Assembly: GCA_041390825.1 (NCBI GenBank)
Contig: JAWKPF010000096.1
Span: 1-5,332, forward strand
Source of the DNA: Thermomicrobiales bacterium
Lineage (GTDB): Bacteria; Chloroflexota; Chloroflexia; Thermomicrobiales; UBA6265
Direction of reading: 5' to 3'
DNA: 5,332 nt
Position 1 is the first letter of the stretch. The number at the start of each line of letters is the position of its first letter. Below are positions 1-5,332 of this stretch, piece after piece. The position numbers were made by a program, and so were the translations under genes. The notes under the pieces were generated by a model, which worked only from the letters and a program-made list of their open reading frames with translations, had not been told where the DNA came from and ran no database searches.

Positions 1-754
1 GCGGATTGACGACGCTGGCCGTGTTGCCATCGCCGGCGTCGCGTTGCTCTTCCGAGACGGCCGGGGCCGATGCGGTACCGAGCGGCGACAGGCCGATGAA
101 CTCCATCGCCATCGCCATCGTGTTGGCCGTGTATTGGCCACCGCACGCGCCGTGCGTTGGGCAGGCGTGATTCTCGATCAGCGCCAGCTCTTCCTCGGTA
201 ACGCGGCCCGCCATGAACCCGCCGATCGCTTCGTACACCGAGCGGATCGTCGCTTCCTTGCCGTTGACTTCACCCGGCAGAATGGTTCCGCCGTAGATCA
301 GGAATCCCGGGATATCGAGCCGCGCCAATGCAAGCGACAGGCCCGGCAGCGTTTTGTCGCACGCTCCGAGTCCGATCACCGCGTCGAACATGTGCCCACT
401 CGCCACGAGTTCCACCGAATCGGCGATGACCTCACGGGAAACGAGCGACGTCTTCATCCCCTCGGTGCCCATGGTGATGCCATCGGAAATCGCGACGGTG
501 TTCAGCTCCATCGGCACTCCGCCGGCCGCTTTGATTCCCTCTTTGACGGCGTGAGCCAGCGTGCGCAAACCGAAGTTACACGGCATCGTTTCGATCCACG
601 TGTTCGCGATGCCGATAACCGGTTTCTTCAGATCGTCGTCGGAAAGTCCGATTCCCTTGAGCATCGCGCGCGCGCCGGCCCGTTCCGGACCATCGACGAG
701 ATGCCGGCTTTTGTGACGTGTATCGAACGCCGTCCCGGTGCTGCTGCTCGCCAT
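1..754 (-). CDS. ilvD: Dihydroxy-acid dehydratase, N-terminal 251 residues (partial, runs off the left edge)
   Basis: IlvD dehydrates 2,3-dihydroxy-isovalerate and 2,3-dihydroxy-3-methylvalerate to the 2-keto acids, the penultimate step of valine and isoleucine synthesis, in the cytoplasm. The minus-strand reading frame is open from an ATG at 754 to the window edge. Visible family motifs: DGPERAGARAMLKGIG (residues 21-36), NTWIETMPCNF (51-61), SDGITMGTEGMK (90-101), GACDKTLPG (130-138) and CPTHGACGGQ (198-207). By family pattern, Cys59, Cys132 and Cys204 would hold the Fe-S cluster, with Asp91, Asp133 and Lys134 at the metal site. Three cluster cysteines point to the [2Fe-2S] type. The start is supported by GAGGG at 760-764, five bases before the ATG, and by the family N-terminus following a short Ser/Thr-rich lead. 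Family members are about 550-570 residues, so somewhat under half is present. The related phosphogluconate dehydratase (Edd) is less likely given the close IlvD-type motifs. The 145-base leader shows no Ile/Val/Leu-rich leader peptide and no recognisable T-box. Confidence 0.96.
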   Translation of the reverse strand, partial: MASSSTGTAFDTRHKSRHLVDGPERAGARAMLKGIGLSDDDLKKPVIGIANTWIETMPCNFGLRTLAHAVKEGIKAAGGVPMELNTVAISDGITMGTEGMKTSLVSREVIADSVELVASGHMFDAVIGLGACDKTLPGLSLALARLDIPGFLIYGGTILPGEVNGKEATIRSVYEAIGGFMAGRVTEEELALIENHACPTHGACGGQYTANTMAMAMEFIGLSPLGTASAPAVSEEQRDAGDGNTASVVNP

Positions 755-899
755 CGAATCCCTCGCATTCTGAATTCAGATCGCTCGGCTCCGTCACCAC
801 TCCGCGGGCAGTCACCGAATGCGATCGTCACGTCGGTCGATACCGCAGTGTCGCACAGTGCCGGGCCGATCGCACCCGATATCCGGCTTCCCAAATAGA

Positions 900-932
900 C
901 AAAGCCCGGAGCCGATTCGACTCCAGGCTTTG
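900..932 (-). terminator. Hairpin terminator after the exporter operon
   Basis: Two 12-base arms (900-911 and 921-932) enclose a 9-base loop. On the minus strand the arms pair fully, with one U-G wobble. On the plus strand the same position is a C-A mismatch, so the structure favours minus-strand RNA. It begins 16 bases after the permease stop codon, and the stem ends GGCTTTG followed by TCTATTT, a modest U-rich tail. It should separate the exporter operon from ilvD. The uncertainty is the interrupted U-tract. Confidence 0.7.
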
Positions 933-948
933 AATGCGGTCGAGCATG

Positions 949-1773
949 CTAGCGGGAAATGTTGCGGTATTTCCGGACACCGAGCGGCGCGAACACCGCA
1001 ATGATGATCACGACCCAAATCAAGGTCATCACGATCGGATGCTCAGACGGGAAATTGTCGGTCGCGTACGGATTCGGGTTCCCCCAGAGTTCGCGAATCG
1101 ACGAGGTCAGCGTACTGACCGGGTTCCACTCCGCAACCGGGCGCAGCCAGGACGGCAGGGTCGACATCGGCACGAATGCGTTCGACACGAACGTAAGCGG
1201 GAAGATGACCATGAAGCCGACCTGTTGGGCCGATTCCACCGTTCGCAACGAAAGCCCGATGTAGATGCCCACCCAGCTCATCGCGAACACGAACAGGAGC
1301 AGGATGCCGATTCCCGCCAGCAGGTTCCAGAATCCTTCGTGCCAACGCCAGTCGACGGCGTAGCCGGAGACCATCAGCACAACCAGGATGCCGAGCTGGT
1401 AGACCAGGTCGAACATCGCACGCCCGCTCAGCACCGCTGATCGAGCCATCGGCAGCGAACGGAAGCGATCGATGATTCCCTTGCTGACATCGTCAACCAT
1501 CCCCACGGCGGTGATGGACGATGCGAACACGATCGTTTGAGCGTAGATGCCCGGCAGCAGGAACTCCCGGTAGGATCCACCGCCCGGCAGCGGGATCGCT
1601 CCGCCAAACACGAACGCGAAGAGCAGCACGAACATGATCGACTGCATGATCATGAAAATGGCCATCTCGGGGATGCGCGGCACCCGCTTCAGGTTCCGCC
1701 ATGCCACCAGCCAGCCATCCGTGATCGCTTGCCTCAGCCCACCCGAGCCGGCGGCAAATGTTCCGGCGCTCAT
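949..1773 (-). CDS. ABC-2 type exporter permease, DrrB family
   Basis: A 274-residue integral membrane protein, the usual size for DrrB-like ABC-2 permeases. It would form the membrane channel of an efflux pump driven by the ATPase encoded just upstream. About six hydrophobic segments are visible (roughly residues 37-57, 70-92, 113-140, 150-172, 185-205 and 245-263), after a cytoplasmic N-terminal stretch that includes WRNLKRVPR (25-33). The family signature GIIDRFRSLPM (99-109) lies in the loop before the third segment, where these permeases contact the ATPase. NPVS and REL(W)GNP near the C-terminus are also typical of the family. The ATG overlaps the ATPase stop codon as ATGA, indicating translational coupling, and AAGGGG lies a few bases upstream inside the ATPase gene. 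Family members export drugs such as daunorubicin, or lipids and glycolipids. The substrate cannot be read from the sequence, so I give no gene symbol. Confidence 0.93.
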   Translation of the reverse strand: MSAGTFAAGSGGLRQAITDGWLVAWRNLKRVPRIPEMAIFMIMQSIMFVLLFAFVFGGAIPLPGGGSYREFLLPGIYAQTIVFASSITAVGMVDDVSKGIIDRFRSLPMARSAVLSGRAMFDLVYQLGILVVLMVSGYAVDWRWHEGFWNLLAGIGILLLFVFAMSWVGIYIGLSLRTVESAQQVGFMVIFPLTFVSNAFVPMSTLPSWLRPVAEWNPVSTLTSSIRELWGNPNPYATDNFPSEHPIVMTLIWVVIIIAVFAPLGVRKYRNISR

Positions 1774-2804
1774 GACGACACCCCTTCCCCGGCTTCATCG
1801 CCAGAGCCGTTTTCGACAGCGCCATGGCCGGTCAACTTCAGGAACACATCATCGAGGGTCGGGCGTCGCAGTCCGATGTCGTCGATCTGAATGCCTGCGT
1901 CACCAAGAATGCGTACGACTTCGGTCAGGCGCTGCACCCCACCTTGCGCCGGGATCGTGATCCGGCGCAAATGATCGTGGACGGAATGCTCGTCGCCGCC
2001 GAGCAGCGTTCTCGTCAATTCGAGCTCATCACGACGGTGGACGATGACTTCGATCCGCTCACCGCCGATCTGCGATTTGAGTTCGTCGGCCGTTCCGCGC
2101 GCGATGATCCGGCCGTGGTCGACCACGGCGATGCTGTCGGCCAGTTCGTCTGCTTCTTCCAGGTACTGGGTGGTGAGGAGCAACGTCGCTCCGGCTCGCA
2201 CCCGTTCCCGAATCGCTTCCCACATGCCGATCCGGCTGCGCGGATCGAGACCGGTCGTCGGTTCGTCGAGCACGAGCAACCGCGGCCGCCCGGTCAGGGC
2301 GCTGGCGAGGTCGAGCCGGCGACGCATCCCGCCCGAATAGGTCTTGGCGGGGCGATCGGCCGCGTCGGTCAGTTCGAACTGTTCGAGCAGTTCGGCCGCG
2401 CGCGCAATCGCATCAGCCTTCGAGAGTTGGTAGAGGCGCCCGAAAAGGATCAGGTTTTCGCGTCCGGTGAGGTACTCATCGACCGCGGCATATTGGCCGG
2501 AGACGCCGATTTGGGAACGCAAGCGGTGCGCATCCCGGACGACATCGAGTCCGAACACCGTCGCGTTGCCGCCATCTGGTTGCAGCAACGTCGTCAGGAT
2601 GCGGACGGTCGTCGTCTTTCCCGCGCCGTTGGGTCCGAGCAGACCCAGCACGGTGCCTTCGTCAACGGTCAGGTCGAGCCCGTCCAGGGCGCGAACCTCG
2701 TTCTTGCGTCCGCGATAAATCTTCACGAGTCCTTCGGCGACAATGACCGGAGCCCCGCCGCCCGTTTGCCGCTCCACCGGTGAAGCGAGCGTGGCTGTTT
2801 GCAT
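1770..2804 (-). CDS. ABC exporter ATP-binding protein, DrrA family
   Basis: A 344-residue cytoplasmic ATPase that would power the adjacent DrrB-like permease. Motifs in order: Walker A GPNGAGKTT (57-65), Q-loop around GVSGQY (100-105), ABC signature YSGGMRRRLDLA (156-167), Walker B LLVLDEPTTGLDP (176-188, Asp180 and Glu181), and a switch segment LLLTTQYLEEAD (208-219). The usual switch histidine is glutamine (Gln213), which is normal in the DrrA subfamily. The C-terminal domain carries the family TLDDVFLKLTG motif, followed by a short acidic, glycine-rich tail. I start at ATG 2804, not at the upstream start at 2858, because AGGAGGT (2809-2815) sits four bases before it and the upstream 18 residues are Cys-rich and unlike the family. 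It overlaps the permease by four bases. No TetR, PadR or MarR regulator gene is visible beside it. The transported compound is unknown. Confidence 0.94.
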   Translation of the reverse strand: MQTATLASPVERQTGGGAPVIVAEGLVKIYRGRKNEVRALDGLDLTVDEGTVLGLLGPNGAGKTTTVRILTTLLQPDGGNATVFGLDVVRDAHRLRSQIGVSGQYAAVDEYLTGRENLILFGRLYQLSKADAIARAAELLEQFELTDAADRPAKTYSGGMRRRLDLASALTGRPRLLVLDEPTTGLDPRSRIGMWEAIRERVRAGATLLLTTQYLEEADELADSIAVVDHGRIIARGTADELKSQIGGERIEVIVHRRDELELTRTLLGGDEHSVHDHLRRITIPAQGGVQRLTEVVRILGDAGIQIDDIGLRRPTLDDVFLKLTGHGAVENGSGDEAGEGVSS

Positions 2805-2808
2805 CCTG

Positions 2809-2815
2809 ACCTCCT
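2809..2815 (-). promoter_or_regulatory. Strong ribosome binding site that fixes the DrrA-like start
   Basis: AGGAGGT on the minus strand, four bases before ATG 2804, nearly matches the ideal anti-16S complement. It decides the start in favour of 2804 over the in-frame start 54 bases further upstream. Confidence 0.85.
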
Positions 2816-2864
2816 CGTCGGGCTGGTGATATCGGCAACATTCCGAATCACAACACAACTGCCA

Positions 2865-2879
2865 GTTAATCGATTGAAC
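2865..2879. promoter_or_regulatory. Candidate operator: imperfect palindrome upstream of the exporter operon
   Basis: GTTAATCGATTGAAC is a near-perfect palindrome: the core AATCGATT (2868-2875) is flanked by GTT and AAC, with one extra base on one side. It lies 61-75 bases upstream of the DrrA-like start, where a repressor of an efflux operon could bind. It is AT-rich relative to its surroundings. This is position plus symmetry only. No clear -35/-10 pair could be assigned, and the motif matches no regulator I can name. Confidence 0.22.
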
Positions 2880-2913
2880 CTTTGTCTGAAATCGACAGGT
2901 ATAGGAGAGACGC

Positions 2914-2959
2914 GTTCCGGAATGCCAGATTCCGAACCCGTCCTGGTTCGGAGGTTCGG
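2914..2959 (-). repeat. Overlapping inverted repeats in the exporter leader (alternative hairpins)
   Basis: Three related arms alternate here. Arm ATTCCGAAC (2929-2937) can pair with GTT-C-CGGAAT (2914-2923), giving nine pairs, one bulged C and a 5-base loop. The same arm can instead pair, through TCCGAAC (2931-2937), with GTTCGGA (2946-2952), giving seven pairs and an 8-base loop. A further GGTTCGG copy lies at 2953-2959. The two hairpins share an arm and cannot form together. There is no U-tract, so it is not a plain intrinsic terminator. It sits between the phosphatase stop (3001) and the DrrA-like start (2804). Confidence 0.45.
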
Positions 2960-3000
2960 TTGTACAAGCGGACGGTGGATTGGCGAGTCCGGATTCCGGC

Positions 3001-3627
3001 CTACGGGAACACCGCGCGCTCGCCCAGATGAGCGGTGCAGTTCGAAAGTTGCAGCACCATGCCGCGCTTGCCCTGTTCGAGCGCCGTCAAGCTGGTGTTG
3101 TCGAAATGGAGCAAATGCTGCTGCTCGACGCCCAGTTGCATCAGGTCGGCCAGGATCGACCGCATGATCGCTCCGTGCGACACCACAACAGTCGTCTCGC
3201 CTTCGCGCGCATACGCCATGATCTTCCGGACCGCTCGGCTTGCCCGTTCGCGCTGATCATGAATCGACTCGCCGCCAGAGGGCATGAATCCTTCGCGATC
3301 TTCCTGCCAGTGCCGGAACTCTTCCGGATACTTCGCGACAATTTCATCCCCGCTCATCCCCTCGAAAATGCCATACCGCACTTCACGCAGAAGCTCGGTT
3401 TGGACGAATGGCACGTCGGGGTGATGGGACGCGATGGCCCGCGCGGTATCCGAGGCTCGCGAGAGATCGGACGCGATGATCGTCGTCGGCGCATAGGTCG
3501 CGAGACGCGCTCCGATGCGCTCCGCCTGCCACCGGCCCATATCGTTGAGGGGAATATCTATCTGTCCCTGAACCCGACGCTCCGCGTTGTAATCAGTCTG
3601 TCCATGTCGAACGAGTAGCAGGCGCAC
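3001..3627 (-). CDS. Histidine phosphatase family protein (phosphoglycerate-mutase-like)
   Basis: A 208-residue soluble enzyme of the histidine phosphatase superfamily (branch 1), which hydrolyses or transfers phosphate through a phosphohistidine. The sequence shows the N-terminal LLVRHGQTDYN (4-14), with His8 as the expected phosphate acceptor beside Arg7. It also has SDLSRASDTA (53-62, Arg57), LREVRYGIFEGM (80-91, Glu82 the likely general acid) and VVVSHGAIMRS (147-157, His151), so the active site appears complete. PSGGES (116-121) is also typical. Length fits the small phosphatases (PhoE, CobC/alpha-ribazole phosphatase, GpmB-like) better than the roughly 230-250-residue dPGM GpmA. The substrate cannot be chosen, and there is no cobalamin gene nearby to favour CobC. 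The start is a GTG at 3627, with GGAGG at 3637-3641 nine bases upstream. That Shine-Dalgarno falls inside a predicted hairpin (3638-3662). Confidence 0.93.
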   Translation of the reverse strand: MRLLLVRHGQTDYNAERRVQGQIDIPLNDMGRWQAERIGARLATYAPTTIIASDLSRASDTARAIASHHPDVPFVQTELLREVRYGIFEGMSGDEIVAKYPEEFRHWQEDREGFMPSGGESIHDQRERASRAVRKIMAYAREGETTVVVSHGAIMRSILADLMQLGVEQQHLLHFDNTSLTALEQGKRGMVLQLSNCTAHLGERAVFP

Positions 3628-3636
3628 CGGGTTAGT

Positions 3637-3662
3637 CCTCCGTCTCCCCGGCGGGGCCGGAG
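3637..3662 (-). promoter_or_regulatory. Hairpin covering the phosphatase ribosome binding site
   Basis: On the minus strand, CTCCG (3662-3658) can pair with CGGAG (3642-3638). Inside, CCCC (3656-3653) pairs with GGGG (3649-3646) across a 3-base loop, with a 1-by-3 internal loop between the two stems. The Shine-Dalgarno GGAGG occupies 3641-3637, so four of its five bases lie in the outer stem. If formed, this would lower translation from the GTG at 3627. It may be a weak RNA switch or simply GC-rich chance. Confidence 0.4.
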
Positions 3663-3686
3663 TGGTCGATCGAATATGTGGAGAGC

Positions 3687-3695
3687 ATTATGCCA
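3687..3695 (-). promoter_or_regulatory. Candidate extended -10 promoter element for the phosphatase
   Basis: TGGCATAAT on the minus strand matches the extended -10 pattern (TGn followed by a TATAAT-like hexamer, five of six matches). It would start transcription near 3680 and give a leader of about 50 bases containing the hairpin at 3638-3662. No convincing -35 is visible 17 bases upstream, which extended -10 promoters can tolerate. Confidence 0.3.
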
Positions 3696-3703
3696 GCCCG
3701 ATG

Positions 3704-3719
3704 CGCGGCGATCGCCGCG
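3704..3719. repeat. 16-base perfect palindrome between the AI-2E gene and the phosphatase
   Basis: CGCGGCGATCGCCGCG is a perfect palindrome beginning 17 bases after the AI-2E stop codon. As RNA it could fold into a 6-bp GC stem with a 4-base loop. There is no U-tract, so it is not a classic terminator. It could be a weak terminator, a protein site or chance: about 0.1 such 16-mers would be expected per window of this size under equal base use, and more in GC-rich DNA. Confidence 0.4.
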
Positions 3720-3736
3720 AAGGCGTTAAGGAATCG

Positions 3737-4927
3737 CTAGTGCGGCGGCTCCGACGGCCAGGACAGCGAGTCGCTTTCCGGTTGCGGCATCGGCACGCCT
3801 TCTCGCAATCCACGCACCAGAGCAGGAATCGCCGCCGCGACCGGCAACGCACATTGCACCCAGAACGCCGAACAGGGCGCTCCCAAATGACACGGCCAAC
3901 AGGACCGCCAACGAAGAAATCTTGAGCGTGTTCCTGAATGCGCGAGGTGCGATGAAATTGTTCTCGACCTGTTGATAGATGACGAAGAGGCCAAGCACAA
4001 CCAGAGCGGCCGGCACGGAGACCGTCAGCGACATCAACACCGCCGGTATGGTCGCTAACGTGGCGCCAACCATCGGAATCGCATCGAGCATCGCCGCCAG
4101 CACCGCCAACAACAGGGCTTCCGGAGTTCCAACCACCGTCAACACGACGAACGTGAAGACACCGAAACAGGACGAAACGATCGTCTGACCGACAACGTAT
4201 CCGTTGACCACCTGGGCCAGTTCCAGGCGGAGGCGCTGAAACGCGCTCGCTGCACCGGATCCAGCCGCCCGACATAGCTCTCGAAGAGGCGGGGACCGTC
4301 CAGCAGCAAGTAGATGGTGAGCACGAAGAGGAAAAGAGACTCACGAACCCGAAAGGATGCCGGCCCCGAACGACAGGAGATCCGGAACGAACGACATGAC
4401 GCGTTCGAAGATCGAATCCGAATTGCCGCCCCCTCGGATGCTTCATTGATCCACTCATCGACCGTCGGATAACGATCGAGCACCTGGCTCAGTTCGTCGG
4501 CATATTCAGGAAGATTGTCGACGAGATTCGCGCCCTGATCGACCAGCGGAGGCGCCACGACGATCACGACAACCGCCAAGGCGAGGATCAGTGAGGAAAT
4601 GACCGCCAGAACGCTCCGTCCCCGCGAGAGTCCGCGACGCTCCAGCTTGTGAACGATGGGATCGAGTGCGAGCGTGAGGATGATAGCGATGAAAACGATC
4701 ACCACCTGGGTCCAGAGTTGCAGAAAGAAATAGATCAGCGCCATTGCCATGACGATACGCATGATCGTGCGCCACGGCACTTCGATTTCGGTGATGGTGG
4801 TCTGGGATTCGCCGTTTGCCTGTTCGGCAACCGATGTGCGTGAGATCTGGAACGCACTCCGTTTGGGCGTTTTCCGGCGATCGGATGATTCCGATCCTTC
4901 CGGTGAGCCGTCGTTCGTTTCGCTCAT
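3737..4927 (-). pseudogene. AI-2E family transporter (PF01594), interrupted by about five frameshifts
   Basis: A multi-pass inner-membrane protein of the AI-2E/YdiK/PerM family, whose members include the proposed AI-2 exporter TqsA and Na+/H+ antiporters. About 397 residues when joined, normal for the family. From ATG 4927 the frame gives a hydrophilic N-terminus (1-50), hydrophobic segments near 54-90 and 105-126, and an amphipathic stretch to residue 166. Homology then jumps frame at the G-run 4429-4433, near 4348-4350, near 4332-4335 and at 4238-4241, each consistent with one missing base. It jumps again at 3850-3852 (two missing or one extra). Family hallmarks survive across the frames: LFVLTIYLLLDGPRLF, AIPMVGATLATIPAVL, QQVENNFIAPRAF, SALFGVLGAM and then ALPVAAAIPALV, ending at TAG 3737. 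No other stops fall inside the conserved parts. Upstream ATGs at 4969 and 4996 are possible starts; none has a strong Shine-Dalgarno. Sequencing error remains an alternative to true decay. Confidence 0.85.
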
Positions 4928-5061
4928 GCCGTTGCCTGGACCCTTTCCGCGCCGGATCGATGTTCGCATGAGTATCGTCGAGCCGAGCCAAATCATGCAG
5001 GTCCGGCCCTGAAACTGGTACTTATGGTGGGCGGAGATACCTGATTATTACGTGCCCGCGC

Positions 5062-5084
5062 CGGGACATGCGCCTGCAGTCCCG
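5062..5084. repeat. Inverted repeat downstream of the sugar permease gene
   Basis: Arms CGGGAC and GTCCCG flank an 11-base centre that itself pairs through TGC/GCA. This gives about nine pairs with one bulge and an AGGC tetraloop in minus-strand RNA. It lies about 45 bases after the permease stop codon. It could end or protect the 3' end of that transcript, but no U-run follows on either strand, so an intrinsic terminator is not established. Confidence 0.4.
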
Positions 5085-5128
5085 ATTCTGCAATCTGAGG
5101 TGATTCGTCTGAACCCGGGTCGGTGGTC

Positions 5129-5332
5129 CTATCCCTTCATCGAACCAGCCAGCATACCGCGGACGAAGTAGCGGCCGAGGAAGATGTAGATCAGGGCCGT
5201 CGGCAAGGCGGCCAGTACCGCCCCGGCCATCACGACATTCCAGGCAACCGAAAACGATCCGGCCAGATTATTGAGCGCAATCGTGATCGGTTGGTCGTTC
5301 GGATTCGTGATGATCGTCAATCCGAAAATGAA
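5129..5332 (-). CDS. Carbohydrate ABC transporter permease, MalG-like, C-terminal 67 residues (partial)
   Basis: This is the tail of a binding-protein-dependent ABC permease of the MalG family, which forms half of the membrane pore of a sugar importer. The frame is open from the right edge, starting FIFGLTIITNP, and runs to a stop at 5129. The segment matches the family end: a short periplasmic stretch (ITIALNNLAGSFSVAWNVVM), then one last transmembrane helix (AGAVLAALPTALIYIFLGRY) and the characteristic terminal RYFVRGMLAGSMKG. The first four codons (5321-5332) belong to the gene; an apparent start at TTG 5320 is internal. The EAA loop that contacts the ATPase normally lies before this part and is therefore outside the window. 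The companion permease and sugar-binding protein are expected further right. The sugar transported cannot be inferred. Confidence 0.9.
   Translation of the reverse strand, partial: FIFGLTIITNPNDQPITIALNNLAGSFSVAWNVVMAGAVLAALPTALIYIFLGRYFVRGMLAGSMKG

Noticed and set aside
44..898. Long plus-strand open frame (284 codons) opposite ilvD
   Set aside because: It is antisense to a clearly recognised IlvD frame. Its product is Arg/His-rich with no family motif, as expected for a shadow in GC-rich DNA, and it runs on through the ilvD leader without a plausible ribosome binding site.
755..899. T-box riboswitch or leader-peptide attenuator before ilvD
   Set aside because: I found no T-box consensus and no short leader frame rich in Ile, Val or Leu codons.
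934..1440. Plus-strand open frame (168 codons) opposite the permease
   Set aside because: Its composition is dominated by Arg, His, Asp and Gln, the reverse image of a hydrophobic membrane protein gene. It has no motif or start signal.
1824..2783. Long plus-strand open frame (319 codons) opposite the DrrA-like gene
   Set aside because: It mirrors the ATPase gene, whose Walker, signature and switch motifs are all intact on the minus strand. The plus-strand product shows no recognisable domain.
2805..2858. Upstream extension of the DrrA-like protein by 18 residues
   Set aside because: The extension is Cys-rich and unlike the family, while a near-ideal AGGAGGT precedes the ATG at 2804.
3688..4458. 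256-codon minus-strand frame in the AI-2E region read as a separate gene
   Set aside because: Only a few residues of it (FVSLF, near 4333-4347) fit the AI-2E protein. The rest is out of frame with the conserved motifs and Ser/Arg-rich, so it is a by-product of the frameshifts.
1..5332. Mobile element, CRISPR array, defence island or novel multi-gene system
   Set aside because: There is no transposase, integrase, regular direct repeat array, tRNA attachment site or toxin/nuclease-like gene. All genes belong to well-known housekeeping or transport families.

Overview
The window reads as ordinary chromosomal sequence from a GC-rich bacterium. Every gene I can support lies on the minus strand, so transcription runs from high to low coordinates. 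The gene set suggests a Chloroflexota-like (possibly Thermomicrobia) or actinobacterial genome: a DrrAB-type exporter, a sugar ABC permease with the usual MalG-like tail, a [2Fe-2S]-type dihydroxy-acid dehydratase, and strong purine-rich ribosome binding sites. That placement is an inference from protein style; there is no rRNA or marker gene to fix it.

In transcription order: (1) 5332-5129, the last 67 residues of a MalG-like carbohydrate ABC permease, cut by the window edge. (2) About 4927-3737, an AI-2E family (PF01594) membrane protein that is recognisable end to end but broken by about five small indels. (3) 3627-3001, an intact histidine phosphatase (phosphoglycerate-mutase-like) with a GTG start. 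(4) 2804-1770 and 1773-949, an ATPase/permease pair of the DrrA/DrrB type, overlapping by ATGA. It is followed at 932-900 by a good hairpin terminator. (5) 754-1, the first 251 residues of dihydroxy-acid dehydratase (IlvD), whose C-terminal half lies outside the window.

The genes do not form one pathway. The two drr-type genes clearly work together as one exporter. IlvD belongs to branched-chain amino acid synthesis, the MalG-like protein to a sugar importer that continues beyond the right edge, and the phosphatase is a stand-alone enzyme. No gap exceeds 300 bases. The gaps (755-948, 2805-3000, 3628-3736, 4928-5128) hold inverted repeats and candidate control sites. The two most interesting are a pair of mutually exclusive hairpins upstream of drrA and a hairpin that would cover the phosphatase Shine-Dalgarno sequence.

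I found no CRISPR array, tRNA, rRNA, insertion sequence, phage gene or defence system, and no convincing undescribed multi-gene system. The best reason for a second look is the cluster of frameshifts in the AI-2E gene: either recent gene decay or a local run of sequencing errors.
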